Assembly: GCA_025331565.1 (NCBI GenBank)
Contig: JAFREQ010000063.1
Span: 2,226,501-2,290,500, forward strand
DNA: 64,000 nucleotides
Source: Holacanthus passer
Taxonomy: Eukaryota > Chordata > Actinopteri > Pomacanthidae
Direction: 5' to 3'
Of this stretch, positions 57,590-64,000 are shown in pieces (positions within the stretch are counted from its first letter, which is position 1; every line of letters starts with the position of its first letter). A model generated the notes under the pieces. The model saw only the letters and a program-made list of their open reading frames with translations. It was not told the origin of the DNA and searched no databases. The translations under genes and the position numbers were made by a program.

Positions 57590-57695
57590 CTGTTGGTCTT
57601 GTTCAGTGAAACGTCTCAACAGCTATGGATGGATGGCCTTGATATTTGGTGCAGACTATTCATGCCCCCTCAGGCTGAACTGTAATAACTTTGGT
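57590..57695 (+). repeat. family D fragment, copy 6
   Basis: GAAACGTCTCAACAGCTATG, GATGGATGGCCTTGATATTT, GGTGCAGACTATTCATGCCC and AACTTTGGTGATC are diverged versions of the GGATGGATTGCCATGAAATTT module and its neighbours. Confidence 0.72.
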
Positions 57696-57712
57696 GATCT
57701 TTACTTCAAACA

Positions 57713-57741
57713 TTTTTTTTTATATATATATATATATATTT
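57713..57741. repeat. T8 plus (TA)n run
   Basis: T8 followed by about ten TA units. Confidence 0.9.
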
Positions 57742-57744
57742 ATC

Positions 57745-58385
57745 TATAAGTTTTTTTGAATTCAAAATAACTACAAAAACAGATTACAGATGTGCCAAAT
57801 GGGTGAGTCTTAAAAATAGACTTTGAGTGTGATTGACATTTCACCTGATGTAGTAAGCTCCACCCATCTGTTTCCTTACATAGCACAGGATAAACACAAA
57901 GGATGAAAACTGTTTTTAAGCTGCACATTCGACTCAACTACAACTGCTTGTGCTACAGCTGTGTAAGAGCAGCACGGGGTTATGTAAAATAGGAGGACGA
58001 TATCTGAGAGGGGTTATTACAAGAAACTGTCTGTCTGATGAAGTGCAGATGGCGTCTGTGTGAATAGCTGACAGGCCAGTGTCCATGTCACAGGGAGAAA
58101 ACAGAAGCAGGTTAAACCTGTAGAGAACCTGCAGGGCAGATTTTACAAGGAGAATATGTGTAGGGCTACGTATGGATTAAAAGTCACTGAGATGAAAAGT
58201 CACAAAATTACAGTGATTCAGTGTCAAGCCAGAAAGGATTGACAGCTTTTCCACTACGGTGCTTTCAAAAACACAATTAAGAACCAACACTCAGATATTA
58301 ATCTTGTTGGGAAATCAACACTAAAAGATAAACAATGGCATCATGAAAAGGACGTGAGTTCAATATTTTTTTATTTTCCATTAAA
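57745..58385. other. AT-rich non-coding DNA, nothing recognised
   Basis: No feature seen. Confidence 0.55.
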
Positions 58386-58389
58386 AGAT

Positions 58390-58560
58390 GTTAATATTCA
58401 AAATTGTCTCAGATGCCAGGTGAACTTTATCTGTTGATGACCACTGTGATAAGTTCGAAAGCCCAAGAGCTGCTACTAAATGGACCTTGTGGTCAGATCA
58501 TCTTCTCAACCACTGTTTCCAGGTTCAAGAATTAAGTTTTGAAGCGAGAATTCATAAAAT
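58390..58560 (+). repeat. dispersed repeat family H, copy 1
   Basis: A GCTACTAAATGGACCTTGTGGT word near 58474 recurs identically near 60144. Diverged neighbouring words (AGCCCAAGAG against AGCTCCAGAG) precede both. Boundaries are uncertain. Confidence 0.5.
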
Positions 58561-58564
58561 GGGG

Positions 58565-59580
58565 ACAAATAGTACATTTATTCTGCTTTTTTATGCATCA
58601 AAGTTTTCCATTATGGTGCATTGAAAAACAATTCGTCATCCAAGATATGACAGTTGTTGTAAATGTCTCTAAATGTGTAAATCAAATCCAAGACGATCAT
58701 TGAACTCTTGAATTTCTTGAATAACAATCAACAGGATAATTGGCCATTCTGTTAACTGCATTAATGTGGCAAGACAAGGTGATGAGGCACTGTCAAAACT
58801 AAATCAAAACTAAAGCAAACTAATTGTTGACAGTGCTGGATTACCTGTAACTGTATCTGTAGCTCAAATGAGCATCAAGCCTTGACAGGTTGACTCTGAA
58901 ATGAACAGAAACTATATGACTGTTACTGGATCATTGCATCAAAGCACACTGAATATCGTTTTCTTAAAATTCCCATGAAATACCTGGAAAATTTCCACTT
59001 CCTACCAAACAAATGTGACCTCATGCTGCAGCTTGAACAGTCCCGCCCTCCTGCTCCTCCCAGCAAATCAAACCACCCTCCTCCTCTCCACTTTCATTTG
59101 GCTCGATTGTCTAATTTGCATAGTACATAGCTGGAGCACGGCACAACCTCCGGACGACACTGAGCTTCCGCTGAGCCTCGCAGGCTTCCCATTCCTTCTA
59201 AGAAACTTTAATTTCTTGTTACGATTGCAGTTCCCTGAGGCAGCAGCCAACCGACAAAAGATTATTTACAGTTTTCCTTAATGGCCGTGTCATGATGAGT
59301 CAGTTGGGTGTGTTCTCGTTTCTGTTGCTTTCTAAAGTTCAAAGTCAAGTGTTGCCCTTTATGAGTGCACATGCATGTTCCTGCACATTTCCGTTCGACT
59401 GTGTGTGAGTTTTATTGAAGAAAGTGAAACTCCTGTTTTGAATATCAGTGTGTTTATCTGTGCACGTGTGTTTTGACCATGCAGAGCTTGATCTTAACTT
59501 CACATCTCTGTCCATGTTACTGCAACATTTCTGCTCACATGTGCACGTTTGCACAAAATGCCTCTCTGCCATGTGTGGGT
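58565..59580. other. AT-rich, then mixed non-coding DNA
   Basis: Positions 59015-59280 are more mixed and open on both strands, with a CCTCCTGCTCCTCCCAGC stretch and TTTTAATTTCTTGTTACG-type words. No domain is seen in either frame. Could hide a small conserved element. Confidence 0.45.
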
Positions 59581-59586
59581 GGTTGT

Positions 59587-59594
59587 GTGGGTGG

Positions 59595-59636
<42 letters not shown>

Positions 59637-59665
59637 TTGTGTGTGTGTGTGGTTGTGTGTGTGCC
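59587..59665. repeat. compound (GT)n/(GGTT) microsatellite
   Basis: A GT array at about 59596-59634, flanked on both sides by GGTTGTGTGG-type interruptions and a second GT array at 59639-59650. The long minus-strand His/Thr-rich frame and the plus-strand Cys/Val frame here are repeat artefacts. Confidence 0.95.
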
Positions 59666-59984
59666 AGTGTGACACAGTGATTGACAGGTCACCTTCAGGG
59701 CTTTCTGTCATGTTGAGAAAGGAAACACAGGCAGTGAGAGAGAGACAGTGAGGAGAACTGGACGGAAAACCTGCACAGTGATAATTACACTGTCCTTCAC
59801 CTCCTCCACTTAACCTCGACACGATGCAGACTGAAATCATTCCTGTCGCTCTGCAGGAAGCATTTTCTCAGAGGTAATGACAGTTAAAACTACATTTTCA
59901 CCAGAATGTGACCAAGCGTTTGAAAGAAACACTAATAGTTGACATGACAGTGTCTTAAAGTTGATTTACTTTTTTCCCTAAAAT

Positions 59985-60180
59985 GTGAAACATCATACTT
60001 TCACCTAACATTTATGATTAAGTTATGCAGCTAAATACTTTTTTAATTTTAGGTCAATTTAAAACGTTGACGTTGAACTTTAAATAACTTTAACTAAAAG
60101 TGAGAAAATTATCTTTCTGACTGTGACCAAAAGCTCCAGAGTGGCTACTAAATGGACCTTGTGGTGTGTTGTCCAACGTC
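59985..60180 (+). repeat. dispersed repeat family H, copy 2
   Basis: It ends in the same GCTACTAAATGGACCTTGTGGT word as 58474, preceded by TGACTGTGACCAAAAGCTCC. The AACGTTGACGTTGAACTTT part may be the left portion of the element. Confidence 0.5.
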
Positions 60181-60364
60181 AAGAAAGAAATTTACGCATC
60201 AACTTTTAAGCCAACGTGAACGAGAAGTCATTCAACCACCTTAAAATGGTTTACAGTGTACAACACAAATTACACGCAGGACGGCTTCAATGTGACAGCA
60301 GCAAACAGTTTAACACCATTCAAATCACTGGAATATTTCAACAGTTCAATGCAGTAGTTTTGAC

Positions 60365-60620
60365 ACTCGAGGCCTTTCAGCATCAGTTTAATTGTTCGGC
60401 GTCTTACACGATCGCGCCCATCGTAATGGTGCCAAACCTTTGCACAAAGCTTTCCCAACCCAGCCAGCCCTCATTACCCTCTCCTGACTTGTCCAGGCTA
60501 TCATCATCCCTCATTACATCCTCGCAGCGTGTAGTTTACCACGTGCAGCTCACCGAGGGGATATAGATTCATGAAACATTCAGCAGCGTGCGACATTTAC
60601 ACCCACTTTTCTAATGTAAA
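60365..60620. promoter_or_regulatory. candidate conserved non-coding block
   Basis: Mixed sequence with CpGs (GTTCGGCGTCTTACACGATC near 60394, ATCGCGCCCATCG near 60409) and CAGTTTAATTGTTCGG. It also has AACCTTTGCACAAAGCTTTC, which carries an HNF4/COUP-like TTTGCAC...AAAG arrangement, and TTACCACGTGCAGC (E-box CACGTG near 60540). The frame over 60216-60566 has no recognisable domain. Confidence 0.35.
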
Positions 60621-60624
60621 CACG

Positions 60625-62245
60625 ACGACGGTGTAAAATATCCCAATGAATCTTTCAGGGTGGAAATTATACCGACTGCTCCTGGGGCAGATTTCTTTTT
60701 TTCTTTTTTAGTTTTGTTTTGACTCGTCAAGGGGGAGAACAGAAGATGGTGGCTGATTGCGGTGAACCACAACCAGGATTGGTTGATAACAATGATTAGA
60801 GGTCATAAATCTTTGCTGTTTAGAAAGAGCGATGAAGAGATGGAACCACGCGTTATCTGCTCTGACTACAGACTAACTTTCTACATTTCACATCAAGTTT
60901 TGTTCTCTGGGAATCTATGTTTTCCTACTTGCAGCCAGAAATTGTGAAGGCTTATTGCAGATAATTTACACTCATTTTACGCCGTGATACTTTATATCCG
61001 GCGTTCTGTGCACTTGAGGAGATTTTAAAAAGCTTTGGCAACACACAGCCAATATTTTGTTATATCAATTTCCAGAGATTGATTCAGAAATCTCATTTTA
61101 ATCTCTCCTGGACTCACCTCTGGGCCTCAGCCTAGATTTTGAAAAACACTGCCATAATCTACTGTGCATTTACAAGCTATTAAGACCATCTTTCCAATAT
61201 TGAGTTGCAGCCTCTTCGCAGTCTCCGTCCAAATCTTCTTAGGGCTCGAAAATCCTTTTGTAAACTTGATTTTTTTGTCTGCTTCCCTTCATGCTGGAAG
61301 TGGATTTAACAGGTGAAATCAATAGGAAATAAGGGCTTTCACCTGGATTCAGGGGTCTTTTGATTTCATGAGAACAGCATGTTGTTTTTGTGCTCTGTGT
61401 GTGTGGATACAACAAATAAGCATTGTGTGTGGAGGAGGAGGAGGAGAGTTTTGGCCGGTGCAGAGTGTGTGAACAGTGCACTTTGTTTTGACTAGTGCCG
61501 TGAGAGAATTGCTGCTCTGCCAGTGAGGCAGTTCATGTGTGTTGATGGAGGCAGGTTAAGAGTGTCAGTGTTGCGTCTCGTGGATGCCCTGCCTTAACTG
61601 TTATTACTGCAGCTATTCAAATGCTCCTCTGACACTTTGACACTGCAATTGTGCCACAATGAGACGGAGAAAAGAGGGGGAGAGAGAGACTGTGTAAGCG
61701 TCCGTGTGTGTATTCTGTGTGTTTGTGTGTGCATACCTATGTGCATGTCAGATTGTGGCGTGTCATTGTGTGTGTGTGTGTGTGTCTCGTCGGTGTTAGT
61801 GCGACTTTGTGACAAACAGGCGAAACATCTGACTCGAGGCCGAGTGAAGCCTCCATTGTTTTTGGCGGATTTAGCCGCCATTCGAAGGCACTGAACTCGT
61901 ACTAAATAGACCGGGATGTTATTACTGCCCCGTGTTGCCTTGTTGTTGTTGGACTCCAGATGAGCTCTGCCGACACAAACAAGAGTCAACAGGATTTGTT
62001 TGAAGTTGCTGTTGCTTTAATGAAATTCGGCTGCATGAGCCTTGTCAGTTAATGTTGGTAGAGCAAAGCCACTTTGTGACCAGATTGTCAGGCCCGGCTG
62101 GAAGAAATGGATTGAGAAACACCACGTCAGTGTTGATCTTTAATAAATCCACTCTTGAGATGACTTACTTTCTATAAGCCTGAAAGTGTGTAACTGCGCC
62201 GGAAGCTTCATTAAACTCTAATACTTATTATACACCAGATCACAG
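60625..62245. other. non-coding DNA, nothing firm
   Basis: Mixed. It contains a short GGA run at 61432-61447 and GT-rich sequence at 61700-61785 (array 61767-61785). Frames around 61594-61989 are driven by these repeats. Confidence 0.5.
61767..61785. repeat. (TG)n microsatellite
   Basis: Alternating TG, nineteen bases, in a wider GT-rich region from 61700. Confidence 0.92.
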
Positions 62246-62272
62246 AAAGTGTTGTTGTTGATAGGACGGAAA

Positions 62273-62554
62273 ATGGAGCGACAACTTTGTTATTCTAAGA
62301 TCATTAGTCTAAAATTTGCCTCATTACTTGGCAGAACAAAGGTCACATTATTAGACAAATCAAAAAAGTGGTTCTCTGGCAACACAGAGGCGATTGTGCA
62401 ATACACACATTGGCCAAGTGGACGCCTCATACAGACGGAGTATTTGAAGAATTCATGGTATAAAATTGCTGCTTTTCTGGAGAGTGGACATCCATTGATA
62501 GTCCAAGTGAAACCAGAACATCAAGTTTATGTTCCAGAAGTAAGAGAACACTGA
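62273..62554 (+). other. small ATG open frame, 93 codons, unproven
   Basis: An ATG in good initiation context (A at -3, G at +4) opens a 93-codon frame ending in TGA. The translation is protein-like in composition (aromatic residues, mixed charge, no low complexity) and less AT-driven than most frames here, but I recognise no family, signal peptide or membrane segment. A GTAAGA donor-like hexamer at 62540-62545 lies near its end, so it might be part of an exon. Equally it may be chance. No upstream promoter or acceptor is clear. Confidence 0.18.
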
Positions 62555-62559
62555 AAATC

Positions 62560-64000
62560 CAGCCTTGAAACATAACCTTACTCAACTCTATGTCTAAATT
62601 TTCTTTTTTTCTTAATCTCTCTCTTATTAGCAGCAGTATTTGACATAAGCCTGAGGGCAACATGAGTTAAATGTCGGCTTGACAAAAGAGGCATCAGTCG
62701 ATTTGGCTGCGACTAGTTCAGCCACCTCTTTAACAGGACACGTAACAGAAGGACAGAAACAGGACAGAGAGGGCAGGATGGTGTAGGCGGGTTTGAAACC
62801 AGTTAGAAAACTAACATTATAGGAGCGCATGGTTGGATGTCAAGGCTATTGAAGAAACTTGTGCTAACCATTTTTCATGGGAGCTGTATTTGTTTCTACC
62901 TCTAACAGCAAGTGCTACAGTTGGTTCTTATTCATCTCAAAATATGGACAGCAAACCTCAAGAACATGTTTACTTCTTTCCGAAAGATGAACGATGAAAT
63001 GCTCCATGAGAGATTTGCAGGTAGTTGCAGAAGCAGCTAGACTGGAGATGAAACTAGGACTCAAGCTCTAATGAAAAGTGACGTATCCTGATGACTTGCT
63101 GACATGCATCAGGATGTTCCCTTACATAGAAAATAATATGTTGTTTAACACACACACACACACACACACACACTACACACACAGTTCTTCTAGTCTCAGC
63201 TTTTATCTAACAAAATCAACCCAAAAGCTGTTTGAGAACTTTGTCTCATTCACATTGCCTTGGATGTGCTATAACCAGGGATGTGGTTATGCATGGTAAC
63301 TACCATAAAACGTATGGATGTAACTACTGGATTAAGATCTGGTTTGTTGGGGAAAATGAGCATACAATCATTTTGATCAATAGTTTTCTTAAAGTATGAT
63401 TTATTTAATTGCCTTTCTCTGATAAGATGGTTCTTGCAATGTGAGCTACTTTGACATCAGTGATGGTAATAATCATCCTGTTGAAACCTATATTTTGAAA
63501 AACCCTGGGACATGATGAGCAGGTATTACAGTGTAATACTGGCATCATTATTGTACTTTTTAAGTATGCAGATTTTGCAGAACATCATTATTTTAATGAC
63601 ATCGCACGATTAAAATGAATCAGAACAATTCGGGCTAAACACTAATTATTCTTTAAGCTGTTCAAATCTGACAAAGAACCCTAATCACAACATAGTTTCA
63701 TCTGGCGATTGATCTAAAAATCCATCATCTAATTACAAACTAAAAGGCAGCTCAGTGTTGGTACAGTTGCACTTAGGGAAACAGTGTTAATATATCATCT
63801 CAGGCACTTCTAAGGGTGGGCCATATTTAGTATACTGCCATAATACCCTATCATCAATTCCCTTTGTACTGGCGGATTGTGGAGGCTCACGAGATTACAA
63901 CAGGCAGTTTCAGTGAGGCACATTTACAGGTGTAAGCTCAGGCTTTTGTCTGCACTTTGTGTGTGTAGCCGGTGTAAAGGCCGCTAAGACAGTGAAGCTG
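62560..64000. other. AT-rich non-coding DNA to the end of the window
   Basis: Contains the CA array at 63148-63182. No gene, RNA or recognised dispersed repeat. The last 150 bases become more mixed and may begin a further element cut by the window edge. Confidence 0.55.
63148..63182. repeat. (AC)n microsatellite
   Basis: An AC array of about 25 bases, then a T interruption and a further ACACACA. Confidence 0.95.

Noticed and set aside
59345..59840. Open frames of 74-115 codons rich in His/Thr or Cys/Val
   Set aside because: They run through the compound GT array, and their composition is produced by the repeat.
1..64000. A new defence, toxin or biosynthetic system
   Set aside because: There are no gene clusters, no conserved domains and no operon-like arrangement anywhere in the window.

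Overview
The window looks like non-coding nuclear DNA of a ray-finned fish, probably a spiny-rayed (percomorph) teleost. The evidence is base composition, very frequent AC/GT microsatellites, and several dispersed repeats that I recognise by sequence as teleost-typical. No bacterial or viral organisation is present: there are no packed ORFs, no operons and no rRNA. I found no protein-coding gene, tRNA or other RNA gene that I can defend. The open frames are short, many lack an ATG, and several lie in microsatellites or dispersed repeats. The window is best read as a gene desert or part of a very large intron.

Layout. Three kinds of sequence alternate. (1) AT-rich single-copy DNA without recognisable content makes up most of the window. 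(2) Interspersed repeats fall into at least four multi-copy families. Family A begins GCTGCAACTAA and is MITE-like (7744, 17717, a near-complete copy at 19633-19957, a fragment near 49415). Family B has GTGGAAAGTA-type inverted ends (6290, 22822, a near-complete copy at 29669-30036). Family C carries AATGAGCYGAAAGA (6048, 27540, 31200). Family D is a long composite repeat with the GGATGGATTGCCATGAAATTT-like module (9225 and 9490 side by side, 14640, 42285, 53150, 57590). Several single fragments of other families are also present. (3) Repeat-poor, less AT-rich blocks of 150-500 bases have the texture of vertebrate conserved non-coding elements: mixed composition, TAAT/ATTA homeodomain cores, CCAAT boxes and short palindromes. 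The best are at 820-1260, 15050-15320, 21060-21320, 23740-24260, 28850-29510, 36340-36700, 39830-40110, 44980-45340, 52540-52940 and 54440-54800.

The most regulatory-looking stretch is 39960-40110. It is a CpG-dense island with two near-identical ATTGGCTGC modules 70 bases apart, flanking GC boxes, in an otherwise CpG-poor landscape. The blocks between 36.3 and 41.2 kb could form one cluster of cis-regulatory elements serving a developmental gene outside the window, but that is inference. Nothing in the bases shows which gene is served.

Limits. Repeat family names, conservation and exon calls need a RepeatMasker run, a multi-fish alignment and RNA data. I found no sign of a novel protein system here. 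The items worth attention are cis-regulatory and repeat-structural.
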